NCBI GenBank assembly: GCA_964651475.1
Contig: CAZYXV010000001.1
Coordinates: 238,827-302,826 of the forward strand
Origin: JBGSMF01 sp964651475
GTDB lineage: Bacteria; Chloroflexota; Anaerolineae; Fen-1058
Length of the DNA: 64,000 bases
Reading direction: 5' to 3'
Shown here: positions 1-8,278 of the stretch, piece by piece
Position numbering within the stretch: position 1 is the first letter of the stretch
How the letters are laid out: every line of letters starts with the position of its first letter
Notes under the pieces: generated by a model
The model's input: only the letters and a program-made list of their open reading frames with translations
Told to the model about the DNA's origin: nothing
Databases searched by the model: none
Made by a program: the position numbers and the translations under genes

Positions 1-2
1 GT

Positions 3-485
3 TACGTCATCGCGCCGCAAGGCGCGGCGGCGCGCCATTTTGTGAACGTGGCCTTTGAGCGCGGCGTTGCGTTGAGCGAGTTTGTTATACAAGCGGCTGA
101 ATCGGATGATGGCGTGCTAGTCGTCAGGCCAGGGCAGGCGCTTTACCTGAATTTGATCTGGCAGGCCAGTCAAACGCTTGACATTGCCTATAATGTTTTT
201 TCGCACATCATCGGGCCAATCAATCCGGCCACGGGCAATCCCGTGTGGGCGCAGCACGACGGCGTGCCGGGCAACCAGGAGCGCCCGCCGACGAGCTGGG
301 CGGCGGGCGAAAAGGTCCTCGACCGGCGCGTGATGTGGGTAAACGCCGCCGCCCCGCCCGGCGATTACGCGCTCGAGGTTGGCCTGTACGACCCCGGCAC
401 AGGCGCGCGGCTGCGAGTGGTGCAGCCTGACGGCGCACTGGCCGATAGCGCCATCTTGATGCGCGTGCGGGTGATCGAGCCGTGA
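3..485 (+). CDS. C-terminal part of an extracellular beta-sandwich protein (5' truncated by window edge)
   Basis: Only the C-terminus is visible: the frame is open from the first complete codon at position 3, so the true start lies outside and the GTG at 42 is merely the first internal start codon. The roughly 160 visible residues look all-beta. The pattern (LYLNLIWQA, FSHII, AQHDGVPG, RPPTSW, then YALEVGLYD near the end) recurs in both beta-sandwich modules of the 1,072-residue protein at 48924-52142 (VYVHLLD, AQHDAAPVGGARPTSAW, FQVGMYAA). Such modules often end large membrane or secreted proteins in Chloroflexota. The role of the missing N-terminal part cannot be told. Confidence 0.7.
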   Translation, partial: YVIAPQGAAARHFVNVAFERGVALSEFVIQAAESDDGVLVVRPGQALYLNLIWQASQTLDIAYNVFSHIIGPINPATGNPVWAQHDGVPGNQERPPTSWAAGEKVLDRRVMWVNAAAPPGDYALEVGLYDPGTGARLRVVQPDGALADSAILMRVRVIEP

Positions 486-499
486 GTGGCAGCGCAAGT

Positions 500-971
500 T
501 ATTTCCCGCGGAGTCATTTCGATGGTCATGCCCACCATGCCATTTTCCTGATATTCATATGCCTGCCGGTAAATCGCCATAGCATCTTGCGCGGTTTTGC
601 CCACACGCCTGTATCCGCCATACAGGCCTGTCTGCCATCCGGACAGAATGCCTACATGACCCCAAACAGGAACGTAATTGTCTGACAGGAATTTCAGCGT
701 GTCACTTTTGATTCCCATTATGAGCACAGAGTCGGCGCCTTCTTCAAGCACTTGTGTTTTCGCCACGTTGTTCGGCGTTTTCCTCGGGAGCTATGTACCG
801 GATTACATCAACACCAGCGTATTCGCAAAACATGGTAAAGAACGGGTCATTCCACATTGGACAAATCTGGACGATCTTTTCGCCTCTTTCCTTCATCTTT
901 TGGAGATGCCAGACCGCTTTCCTTTTTGTGTCAAACAACGATGCTTTGAGTTCTGTTTTCTTTTCTGCCAT
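500..971 (-). pseudogene. decayed ketopantoate hydroxymethyltransferase-like (PanB family) gene
   Basis: Two minus-strand frames together resemble PanB. The first (from 971) has the N-terminal part, ending GVDVIRYIAPEENAEQ. The second, one base out of frame near 770, carries VLEEGADSVLIMG, VPVWGHVGIL, GLYGGYRRVGK and MTIEMTPREI, matching the PanB core and its conserved GHxG segment. Compared with E. coli PanB as I remember it, about 55 residues between the N-terminal block and the GAD block are missing, including the VGDS metal-site region, and everything after TPREI is lost. The frame then runs antisense into the end of the upstream gene. A deletion, a frameshift and a 3' truncation make this a remnant. 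Confidence 0.65.
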
Positions 972-1233
972 TGCTCATTACTCCTTTTTTAGATTTGAAA
1001 ACGATATCTCTATTATGAATTAATTTCTATTGGTGTCTATACATAGAACTATTTTTCGAATATCATGCCGCGCGAACAGTTGGGGCTGTGGTGGGCGAGT
1101 GCAGGTGGTGGTGGTGAGTGAGCGAGCGCCGACGGGCCGCCGTTGGAAGAGACGGCGCAGGTAGAGGTAACACTAACGACGGATGGGGGGCTAAAGTGGC
1201 ATAACCTCGCTTGGGGAGGCAGGGTGGCGCCTT

Positions 1234-2085
1234 TTACCCAAGAGGAATGTATACTTCTCGTTCAAATTCTGGATTGTCCGCCGCGCTGAAATTGCGCCTG
1301 GACCGTTCGACGACCAGCGAGTACGAGACGCGCCGCTCGGTTTGAGGCGCCCAGGTGTGATACACATAGTCCAGCGTCAGCGGCAAGTCTTGCGTGGAAC
1401 CCTTGTGAACAAAGCGGGCGTGCTGTTGGGCCGGGATAGTTTTCATTGCCAGGGCCGGGCTGGCCGTTTTCACGCTCTGCGCTGGGATAGCGGCCATGTA
1501 CAATAGCCCCCGTTCTTCCCAATCATCTGGATAATAAGTGAGGCCATAATACTCGCTTGGCTCAATCACCTCGCTGTTTTTCAACTCTTGATCGAGCCAT
1601 TGCCAAACCTCAATAGTCGCCGGGGCATTTTTGACCAACGTCATTACCCCGGCGACTTGAACGGCGTCCTTTTCCTCCAGAAGCGGTCTCAGGTAATCTC
1701 CCTTGCTGATGTGTTCAAGATGCGCCAGCGTCAGCCTGGGCATCAGCCGCCGCCGATCCAGGCAGCCTTGCTTGCGTAGCTGGTTGGGCTGCATATCAAA
1801 CACGCGCTTAAAGGCGCGCGAAAACGTTTCGGGCGCGTTGAACTGATAGTCGAGCGCAATGTCTATTAGCTTGTGGTCGCTGTGCAGCAGCGCCGCCGCC
1901 GCTTCGGCCAGCCGGCGGCGCATCAGGTAATCATAGGGCGTGTGGTGCGTCGCCTGGTTAAAGGTCCGGCAAAAGTGGTACAGCGAGTACGACGCCGCCC
2001 CCGCCACGTCTGCGATGGTGATGGCGCGTTGGAGATTATCTTCGATAAAGTCAATGGCCTGAGCCACTAGTTCGAGGTAAGGCAT
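1234..2085 (-). CDS. AraC-family regulator with GyrI-like effector-binding domain
   Basis: 283 residues. The N-terminal ~105 residues are two AraC-type helix-turn-helices (ITIADVAGAASYSLYHFCRTF, then IDIALDYQFNAPETFSRAFKRVF), and the rest is a GyrI-like small-molecule-binding domain. This is the MarA/Rob-like arrangement, HTH first and ligand domain second, typical of regulators that sense hydrophobic compounds. Its ATG directly abuts the TAG of the TsaA-like gene with no spacing, so the two are probably translationally coupled at the end of an operon running from 4265. A second, stand-alone GyrI-like protein (3744-4265) opens the same operon. The ligand is unknown. Confidence 0.9.
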   Translation of the reverse strand: MPYLELVAQAIDFIEDNLQRAITIADVAGAASYSLYHFCRTFNQATHHTPYDYLMRRRLAEAAAALLHSDHKLIDIALDYQFNAPETFSRAFKRVFDMQPNQLRKQGCLDRRRLMPRLTLAHLEHISKGDYLRPLLEEKDAVQVAGVMTLVKNAPATIEVWQWLDQELKNSEVIEPSEYYGLTYYPDDWEERGLLYMAAIPAQSVKTASPALAMKTIPAQQHARFVHKGSTQDLPLTLDYVYHTWAPQTERRVSYSLVVERSRRNFSAADNPEFEREVYIPLG

Positions 2086-2568
2086 CTATTGCGCATTAAC
2101 GAACTCGGACGCCCAATCAAAACTGGCCGAATCCTCATACCATTTTGGCCAATGGCTGCACCATTGGGGCGTATGGACATCCCGTATTCGGTCAACCGAT
2201 GGATGGTACGGCTTCAAGTCAATGATCGGCGTTCCGTCTTCCGCGTCAATATAGGGGATGTAAATTATCCCACGCTCGTGATCTATTTTCAGTATGGCCG
2301 CCGCGGTGAGGGCAATCGGGTTGGGCCTGAGAGGGGAACGTGTGGCAAAAATCCCCAATGCGGCGGGGGAACGTTTGTATGGCTGCTCACATTCCACTAT
2401 TTTCCTGGATCCCGCATCGTCGCACAGGTGCCCCCACCAGAATACGTTGACGTGGCTAAAGCCTTCCAGACCTTTCAGAGCGGGTCTATAATCTGGATGG
2501 ATGTCCAGGTAAAATCCGCCTTCCGCGCAGCGGATGTGGCCGATGGGCGAGACTGTAAATGTTTTCAT
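2086..2568 (-). CDS. TsaA-domain (TrmO-like) methyltransferase
   Basis: 160 residues from the ATG at 2568; a GTG nine bases upstream is also in frame, but an AGAGGTG ribosome-binding site six bases before 2568 favours the ATG. The protein has the TsaA/YaeB fold signature: VSPIGHIR at the N-terminus, GLEGFSHVNVFWW, and the diagnostic SPLRPNPIALT. E. coli TrmO uses S-adenosylmethionine to methylate t6A37 in tRNA. This short version lacks the C-terminal extension of E. coli TrmO and may act on another substrate. It lies between a GNAT acetyltransferase and an AraC regulator, which suggests an accessory rather than a housekeeping role. Confidence 0.8.
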   Translation of the reverse strand: MKTFTVSPIGHIRCAEGGFYLDIHPDYRPALKGLEGFSHVNVFWWGHLCDDAGSRKIVECEQPYKRSPAALGIFATRSPLRPNPIALTAAAILKIDHERGIIYIPYIDAEDGTPIIDLKPYHPSVDRIRDVHTPQWCSHWPKWYEDSASFDWASEFVNAQ

Positions 2569-2584
2569 AGTATTCACCTCTGTA

Positions 2585-3007
2585 TTATATTTGCTTTCGC
2601 ATCGTTTCGCGAATAGTCACATAACCCAAGGCAACCCACGTGGATTTGCCTTCCTGGTTTTTAGAGTCCACCAGCAGATCAATGGTTGAAACGCCTCGTT
2701 CGCGCAGGATTTCAACGAGTTTGCCTTCCATTTGGCGCATGACGCCGTTTCTCCGATAGGCTGGCTCTACGTATCCCTTCATCATGTACGCCGTGCGCGC
2801 GCTTTTCAGTTCCGCGCCAGTGAACCCAATGATTTTCCCATCTTCGACGGCAACCAGATGAATATACCGCGACGTTGAGAACCGGCGCCTGATGTGCCGC
2901 AAATGATTTTCTACCGTCCATTCAAAAGCGCCAAGATGGAGCGTCAGGTCTCTGGTCATCTCTGCGATTCTGCGCAGGTCATTTTCTGTAGCGTATCGAA
3001 TTTCCAT
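2585..3007 (-). CDS. GNAT-family N-acetyltransferase
   Basis: 140 residues with the typical GNAT layout: N-terminal IRYATENDLRRIAEM, a central beta strand with VAVEDGKIIGFTGAEL, and the acetyl-CoA-binding motif A at GYVEPAYRRNGVMRQM, followed by LVDSKNQEGKSTWVALGY. It transfers an acetyl group from acetyl-CoA to an amine; the acceptor is unknown. Its start lies three bases from the stop of the upstream alpha/beta hydrolase and its end 16 bases before the TsaA-like start, so it is an internal operon gene. Confidence 0.88.
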   Translation of the reverse strand: MEIRYATENDLRRIAEMTRDLTLHLGAFEWTVENHLRHIRRRFSTSRYIHLVAVEDGKIIGFTGAELKSARTAYMMKGYVEPAYRRNGVMRQMEGKLVEILRERGVSTIDLLVDSKNQEGKSTWVALGYVTIRETMRKQI

Positions 3008-3010
3008 TGG

Positions 3011-3760
3011 TCAAACATGATCCTTGAAAAATGCAGTGGCCACCGGAAACACTTGATCAATGGCGCTAAACTCTCGGGGATGATTGAGGCCTGGGATAAT
3101 TTCTACCCGCACGCCTGTGCCAGCCAGCACCGGGCGATTGGCTTGCACCCAATTCATCAAGCGTTTGTTCTTGTCGCCGGCCAGCAGCAGAGTGGGGCAG
3201 CCAACGTCGCCGGGCTGGATGCCGGGCCAGCTTCGCATGGCCTGGAAGCAAGCCAACAACGCGGGCATCTGGTTTTTGAGCGTCGCCTTGCGCTTTTGCG
3301 CGCCTCGAGCCTGCGCCGCCGGTTTCCATTTGTTCGTCATGTCGTTGATATAGCTGTCGAACTCGTCGTCCACCGCCGGCCCAAATGGCGCGCCAACCAT
3401 AGCGATGGCCGTCGCCCGCTCTGACCAGGCGCCCAGGTAGCGGGCGACCATGCCGCCGAGGCTGTAGCCCCACACCGCAAAGGTTCGCACCTGGCAGGCA
3501 TCTGCCACCGCGTATACGTCGGCGCAGATTTTTTCAATGGCATACCCGCCGCTGGCGGATGGACAGTCGCTCTCGCCTGTTCCGCGCAAGTCAACCGTGA
3601 TCACGCGATAATCTTGTTTCAAGCGCGCCACGTAACCCAGCTTGTGCCAATCCTGCCGGGTTTTGCCCGCGCCGTGCAGCAGCACTAGCGCGGGACCATC
3701 GCCGGTGATGTCATAGGCTATGCGCGTCTCGTCGGGTGAAAGGCTAAACTGTGTGTTCAT
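3011..3760 (-). CDS. alpha/beta-fold hydrolase
   Basis: 249 residues from the ATG at 3760; an upstream ATG at 3787 would add nine residues and overlap the preceding gene further. The alpha/beta hydrolase core is clear: LVLLHGAGKTRQDW (oxyanion region), VDLRGTGESD, the nucleophile elbow GYSLGG with Ser, an acidic position after LLLAGDKN, and the catalytic His in GLNHPREF. It overlaps the end of the GyrI-like gene by 17 bases, which fits a coupled operon. Esterase, lactonase or C-C hydrolase activity is possible; the substrate cannot be named. Confidence 0.85.
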   Translation of the reverse strand: MNTQFSLSPDETRIAYDITGDGPALVLLHGAGKTRQDWHKLGYVARLKQDYRVITVDLRGTGESDCPSASGGYAIEKICADVYAVADACQVRTFAVWGYSLGGMVARYLGAWSERATAIAMVGAPFGPAVDDEFDSYINDMTNKWKPAAQARGAQKRKATLKNQMPALLACFQAMRSWPGIQPGDVGCPTLLLAGDKNKRLMNWVQANRPVLAGTGVRVEIIPGLNHPREFSAIDQVFPVATAFFKDHV

Positions 3761-4265
3761 GGGCAGGCTCAATGGGAACGTAAACATCCAGAATGGATTC
3801 GTCTATGTGCTGGACATCCTTGAATCGCTCGTCGTAAAGCTGGAATCCATAGGGGTGCGGGCGCACATAGCCCTCCTGGGTCATCCATCCCTGGATCAGC
3901 CTGGACCAATCCGAATTGATCTGCTGCCCGCGCAGGGTGAAAACGACATAGGTGGCAGGCGGCAAGAGCTTGACCAATAGCTCGATGGGCAGTGCGCCCA
4001 ACTGTTCCACCTCCAGCCCGACAAAGACTTCGAACTCGCCGGTCTGCGGCGTTTCAGGGTGTTCGATGTGTACCTCGTACAAGACCGCGCTGGTTTTGAC
4101 GTGCTCGATAGCGCCGGGATGCTGCGTCCAATATCCCATAAAGCGCTTCCAGAGCCGCCCAATCTCGTTTTCTTCGGTCCACCCTCCGCTGAACTTGAAG
4201 GGATCGCCGAAAAAACTAAACCCTACCAAAATTATCTGCGGCTTTTCGACCAGTGTTGGTTCCAT
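3744..4265 (-). CDS. stand-alone GyrI-like effector-binding domain protein
   Basis: 173 residues, no DNA-binding domain. The segments VGFSFFGDPFKFSGGW, then EVFVGLEVEQL, PPATYVVFTLRG and GFQLYDERF...VDVYVPIEP match the small-molecule-binding GyrI/SOUL-like domain found at the end of AraC regulators such as Rob and of gyrase inhibitor SbmC. Free-standing versions bind or hydrolyse hydrophobic cytotoxic molecules. It is the first gene of the five-gene minus-strand operon ending with an AraC regulator that has the same type of domain, so both proteins may bind related ligands. Confidence 0.8.
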   Translation of the reverse strand: MEPTLVEKPQIILVGFSFFGDPFKFSGGWTEENEIGRLWKRFMGYWTQHPGAIEHVKTSAVLYEVHIEHPETPQTGEFEVFVGLEVEQLGALPIELLVKLLPPATYVVFTLRGQQINSDWSRLIQGWMTQEGYVRPHPYGFQLYDERFKDVQHIDESILDVYVPIEPAHEHTV

Positions 4266-4717
4266 AGCACATTCCTCAATAGCTTACCCCTCGCCGGGTT
4301 CCAATCCAATGCCATTCTCCGGCATTCGGTTGGGCCGATCGGCCAGCCGGTTTGAGATACGAGCTTTTTTCACTCAATCGCAAACCGGATAATAAGCCTC
4401 CAGGCCCGCTTGGCGCAGGTTGACGTGGGGATGCTGGGCTGCGCCAGACAGAAGCCAGTATAGCAGAGGAACGTAAAATTATCTTGATGCAGGTTGCTGT
4501 TGTTAGCCCAGGGAATCTCGTTTGCTAGATGCTAAACTGACGATTTTTGCGGAGGCGGCTTTTCCGCCCGCAGTCCAACTGCGGGCGAAGCGGCAACAGT
4601 CCCACTCTGGCTTGGCATACAGTTTTTGACTTTTGCCCTACTTGGATATAGAATTCCGGGCGCTGGTCATGCCCGGCGTGCAGGCCGCGTTGTGAAATAG
4701 ATAAAGGAGGGACGGCA
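4266..4717. other. intergenic region with one palindromic REP-like unit
   Basis: About 450 bases without a convincing gene, between a minus-strand operon start (4265) and a plus-strand gene (4718); it should hold both promoters. The only clear structure is a GC-rich hairpin at 4565-4587 (CGCCCGCAGT, loop CCA, ACTGCGGGCG). Nearly the same palindrome recurs at 48741-48763. Nothing else supported. Confidence 0.5.
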
Positions 4718-5677
4718 ATGGAAAAGACAAACTACAAAGATCGTACCCGTCTGATCGCCGCCATTGGAGTTCTCTTGCTGCTGGTTGGCCTGGCGGTTGG
4801 TTTTTTGGCCCCGCTCGAAATGTATTGCTTTTATCTTTTTTCTGAGGGAGGGCGCTTTTATTACGAGGGATTTGGGTTTGGTTCTTTCATGTTTGGCAAC
4901 ATTGCCGGCCAAATCGTGGGTTACTATCTGATTGCGGCCCTGTGCGTCCCGCTCGGCTATGGACATTTGACCATGCGGCGATGGGCCAGGACACTGGCGC
5001 TAACTTTGCTTTGGTCGTGGTTGGTGGTCGGCGCGCCTCTGACCGTTGTGGTTTCTTTCGTATTGTTGGGAAGTAAAGACCTCTCTCTGCCGGCCGCTCT
5101 GGCGGCGCTTGTTGTTCTGGTATTGTCTTACCTGGTGTTGCCATGGTTGCTTATCCGGTTCTACCAGGGCAGAAATGTCAGGCAAAGCTTTGAAGCTCGA
5201 GATGCTGGTCCTTCTTGGGTCGAGGCGCTGCCTATGCCCATCCTTGTATTGAGCGCTTTGTACTTGTTCTACATTGTCATCCTGCATCTCCTCATCTTGT
5301 TCAATGGCATGTTCCCGCTTTTTGGCGTTTTTGTATTTGGCTTTCGGGGGATTCTTTTACTCGATATCTCGATAATGTGCCTGGCCGGCCTCGTGTGGGG
5401 GACGCTGCGACAGCGAGGGTGGGCGTGGTGGGGCGCTGTGATTGGGTTGGGCTTGTTCACCTTCTCGACAGTGCTCACCTTTTTCAGATCCAGCTATCTG
5501 ACTATTTTATCTGGGCTGGCCTTCCCGCCGCGGGAAATAGACATCTTGGACGGGGTGCCAGCCCAGGGCTATCATTTTGCCGTGCTGGTTGGAATACCGC
5601 TTGTCGTAACCTGGGTCGTGGCCATTCTATCGAAACGACACTTTACGTTACTCCTTCCACCCAAACGGCTTATTTGA
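4718..5677 (+). CDS. polytopic membrane protein of unknown function
   Basis: 319 residues, about eight or nine hydrophobic segments (for example VLLLLVGLAVGFLAPL, LLWSWLVVGAPLTVVVSFVLL, ALVVLVLSYLVLPWLLI, LVLSALYLFYIVILHLLILF and VGIPLVVTWVVAIL). An AAGGAGGG ribosome-binding site precedes the ATG by six bases. I recognise no family motif. Its stop overlaps by eight bases the stop of the converging gene at 5670-6404, so the two transcripts meet tail to tail without an intervening terminator. Confidence 0.75.
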   Translation: MEKTNYKDRTRLIAAIGVLLLLVGLAVGFLAPLEMYCFYLFSEGGRFYYEGFGFGSFMFGNIAGQIVGYYLIAALCVPLGYGHLTMRRWARTLALTLLWSWLVVGAPLTVVVSFVLLGSKDLSLPAALAALVVLVLSYLVLPWLLIRFYQGRNVRQSFEARDAGPSWVEALPMPILVLSALYLFYIVILHLLILFNGMFPLFGVFVFGFRGILLLDISIMCLAGLVWGTLRQRGWAWWGAVIGLGLFTFSTVLTFFRSSYLTILSGLAFPPREIDILDGVPAQGYHFAVLVGIPLVVTWVVAILSKRHFTLLLPPKRLI

Positions 5678-6404
5678 GTTTGTCCACTTCAGCTTGCAGA
5701 GAGGTCTTGACTGTCTCAAAGGTCAAGCCTTTTTCAGCGCAATAGTCCTTGACCTTTATCCCCGGCGCGGCAGGCATGGGCGCACCCATTGCTTTTTCAA
5801 TGACCTCTTTTGAAACACCCCAGTCGAGCAAATTGGCGAATGTGGTTGATCCCTTGACGGTGCGATCGGTGCTGGTCGCGTGCGGCGTTGGTTGAGCGCC
5901 TGGCGCCTGGGTGGCCTGCGGCGCGGCGCCCCGGTCGGGCACGGTGTGAGCAGCCAGGTAAGCCGCCTGCTCATCGCTCAGGTTGCGCGCGCGCAGCAGC
6001 GTGGCTGCCGATTCAGGCAGATAAATGTCGGTGCTCAAGTCATACGGCAACCCTTTGTAAAAGGCCACAAACAGGCGCACCGACGCTGTGCCAATTTCTT
6101 GTTCACTGCCGGCGTACAGTTCTTCTAGCTCTTTGACGGCAAACTCGGTCAGGTTATCACTTTGGATGCCAAAGGCCTCGGCCAGCACCGTAGGAGCGAT
6201 GCCGAAATTCTTGTCCACATCGCCAAAAGTGTACGAGCCGCGAATGTCGGCCGGGTTCGCCTGGCCGGCAAACTCGCCGCTGGTGAATTGGGCGGCTTGT
6301 TTGGTAGATTCGGTCTGCCACCACCCCATCGCGTTGGAAAAGAAAATCCCGCCGAACAGAATGACGATCAGCAAGGCCGCCAGGGGTTTGGATGTTAGCG
6401 TCAT
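5670..6404 (-). CDS. membrane-anchored protein with a duplicated short motif, partner of the ferredoxin-type membrane protein
   Basis: 244 residues from the ATG at 6404, which shares an ATGA overlap with the end of the upstream iron-sulfur gene. One N-terminal transmembrane segment (LAALLIVILFGGIFFSNAMG) anchors an otherwise soluble protein. Two stretches share a pattern: IRGSYTFGDVDKNFGI in the first half and VKGSTTFANLLDWGV in the second, each followed by an amphipathic helix, so the soluble part is probably an internal duplication. A Pro/Ala/Thr-rich linker lies between them. Coupled translation with a polyferredoxin-like membrane protein suggests a joint redox role; function unknown. Confidence 0.75.
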   Translation of the reverse strand: MTLTSKPLAALLIVILFGGIFFSNAMGWWQTESTKQAAQFTSGEFAGQANPADIRGSYTFGDVDKNFGIAPTVLAEAFGIQSDNLTEFAVKELEELYAGSEQEIGTASVRLFVAFYKGLPYDLSTDIYLPESAATLLRARNLSDEQAAYLAAHTVPDRGAAPQATQAPGAQPTPHATSTDRTVKGSTTFANLLDWGVSKEVIEKAMGAPMPAAPGIKVKDYCAEKGLTFETVKTSLQAEVDKLK

Positions 6405-7255
6405 TTGACACCTCGCGTAGAGAATTGAACGGTTTTGGCAACCGGGCAGATAGCTTCGGACGTACACTCCAGGCACGAAATGCACTGGTGATCGCGCACG
6501 ACGGTGACGCTATCTACCGGGATGTTCATCGGGCACATGATGGAGCAGGCGCCGTCGGCTTTGCAGGTGGCCTCGTTGCGGCGGATGCTAAAGATGCGAA
6601 ACAGGTTGGTGATCCCCAACAGCGCCCCGTACGGGCAGGCATACTTGCACCAGGGCCGCTCGACAAAGAATGACAGCCCAAGAGTGATGCCCAAAATGAC
6701 CAACCCGATGATAGATACTTCGCTGGTCCAAAAGTTGAACAGGGCAAAGTATGGATCATACGTGGAAAAGATCAGCGTGCCGGTCACGGCCGTCATATAC
6801 AGCACCCAGGCCAACACGCCATAGCGCAGAAAGCGCAATATCCGGTCTAGCCTGGCCGGGACGAAATGGTTAAAGCGGCGGCGGAACAACTTGCGCCCAA
6901 ACCCGCTCACCCATTCCTGGATGGTGCCCAGCGGGCACACCCAGCCGCAAAACACCGGGCCGAACAAAATCGCCAGCAACAGGCTAATGACCATCAGCAC
7001 AAAGGATGACTGGTGAATCTTTTGCACAAACGTCCCCACCGTGGCGAACTGGTAAATCGTCACCACGCCGCCGAAAGGGCACACGGCGTGCAGGCTGGCG
7101 TTTGCCAGCAGGGGAATGGCCTGGCCGCTTTCGGCCAGGGTGTGATTGATTGCGATCAACGCAATCAGGATAAAAAAGCCCCACTGGACAACTTTGCGGA
7201 GCCAGATGCTCTTGGGGCGAAAGAGGCGAATGCGTTTACCCAACACTGTGATCAT
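6401..7255 (-). CDS. 4Fe-4S membrane protein (NapH/MauN/RnfC-like polyferredoxin family)
   Basis: 284 residues. Four or five transmembrane helices surround two CxxxCP motifs (CGWVCPLGT and CKYACPYGA) typical of the NapH/YccM membrane ferredoxins. The C-terminal 60 residues carry a bacterial 2x[4Fe-4S] ferredoxin-like domain with CKADGACSIMCPMNI and CISCLECTSEAICP. Proteins of this family pass electrons between the quinone pool and periplasmic or cytoplasmic acceptors. The gene overlaps the next by four bases. Its neighbours (DUF2202 and DUF4405 proteins) also look redox- or metal-related, but no terminal reductase is present in the window. Confidence 0.88.
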   Translation of the reverse strand: MITVLGKRIRLFRPKSIWLRKVVQWGFFILIALIAINHTLAESGQAIPLLANASLHAVCPFGGVVTIYQFATVGTFVQKIHQSSFVLMVISLLLAILFGPVFCGWVCPLGTIQEWVSGFGRKLFRRRFNHFVPARLDRILRFLRYGVLAWVLYMTAVTGTLIFSTYDPYFALFNFWTSEVSIIGLVILGITLGLSFFVERPWCKYACPYGALLGITNLFRIFSIRRNEATCKADGACSIMCPMNIPVDSVTVVRDHQCISCLECTSEAICPVAKTVQFSTRGVK

Positions 7256-7300
7256 AGAACCCCCTGAATTCTGGTCGTGCTACGCTCATCAAAAAAGCAT

Positions 7301-7339
7301 GGAAAAAGCACCTTGTGCCAGTGCCGGGGTGCTTTTTCC
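7301..7339 (-). terminator. stem-loop terminator after the DUF2202 gene
   Basis: Perfect 12-bp inverted repeat (GGAAAAAGCACC / GGTGCTTTTTCC) with a 15-base loop, followed on the minus strand by a run of T. It lies 30 bases beyond the stop of 7369-8214 and before the iron-sulfur gene. Confidence 0.6.
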
Positions 7340-7368
7340 AATTTTACTCGTTTTCAAAAAACCTGCCA

Positions 7369-8214
7369 TCAGCCGCGCCGGCCGCGCCCGCCTCTTTCGA
7401 TAGCGCCGCCGACAATCGCCTGGTAGGCCGCCTGACTGAGATAGTGAGGCTGGTACATCTCACCAGTCTGCCTTGTCAAGTTGGACGTAAACGCCTGCAA
7501 GTGATTGCCAGAGCCTTTCAGCAGGTTCTGATAGACCATCTGAATATCTGCCAGGTCGGTCTGGGCCAGCCGCTCTTCAAGATCAAGGATGTCAATCTCC
7601 TCAATCGCCGCGCCCACCCGCAAAGCGTCTGCCAGCGACCGGCCGCCTTCCGCCGTCAATTGATTGTATAGCTCTTGCAGCTTGACATTCGTGAATGCGC
7701 CAACAGCTTGATCAGCCGCCGGGTCTTGCAAGCCATAACGATCAATCAGCACCTTGACGGCCTCTGTATGCGTCTGTTCGCTGTTGGCGATATTTTGAAA
7801 GATGGACAATCCCCACTTGTCGTACAACGCCAGGTAAACATCGTGCGCCAGCTTTTCTTCTTCACGCATATAGAGGATGCCTTCGGTCTCGGCTTCGCTC
7901 AACGTGTCTGCCGTCAGTGGCCCCAGCGCGTCGTTCAGAGTAGCCGTGTCCATGTCAGCGCCATGCCCGGCAGCGCCAGCTTGTCCCCGGCCAGCCGGGT
8001 TGGCTTTGTAAGAACCGGCTTGCCCATTGCGCCCGTAACCTTGCCCCTGATTAACCTGATTGGCTCCATCAATGCCTGTCTGTCCACCGCGCCCGTAACC
8101 TTGCCCGTGCGCTTCTGCTATACCGGTTGTGCTTATCGTGCGAATCACTGCCCCGACCACCAACACTCCAACCAGCCCAATCAACAATACACCGATCAAA
8201 ATTTTCTTGAACAT
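7369..8214 (-). CDS. DUF2202 (ferritin-like fold) exported or anchored protein
   Basis: 281 residues. An N-terminal hydrophobic segment (ILIGVLLIGLVGVLVVGAVI) is followed by a low-complexity Gly/Gln/Asn-rich stretch with GYGRGGQTG / GYGRNGQAG repeats, then a DUF2202 domain from about residue 95. The domain shows the ferritin-like di-metal pattern: EAETEGILYMREEEKLAHDVYLAL with Glu and ExxH, and IANSEQTHTEAV with a second ExxH. The C-terminus is basic (RGGRGRRG). DUF2202 proteins are presumed to bind iron or copper. Transcribed toward the ferredoxin-type membrane protein but separated from it by a terminator. Confidence 0.85.
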   Translation of the reverse strand: MFKKILIGVLLIGLVGVLVVGAVIRTISTTGIAEAHGQGYGRGGQTGIDGANQVNQGQGYGRNGQAGSYKANPAGRGQAGAAGHGADMDTATLNDALGPLTADTLSEAETEGILYMREEEKLAHDVYLALYDKWGLSIFQNIANSEQTHTEAVKVLIDRYGLQDPAADQAVGAFTNVKLQELYNQLTAEGGRSLADALRVGAAIEEIDILDLEERLAQTDLADIQMVYQNLLKGSGNHLQAFTSNLTRQTGEMYQPHYLSQAAYQAIVGGAIERGGRGRRG

Positions 8215-8278
8215 TGTTATTCCTTCCTGTTTTATCTGGCGCGAGCATCAGCCGCCCGCGCCAGTGTGAATTTATGGT

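Noticed and set aside
42..50. GTG at 42 as the start of the first gene
   Set aside because: The frame is open to the window edge and the visible protein begins in mid-domain, so the real start lies outside.
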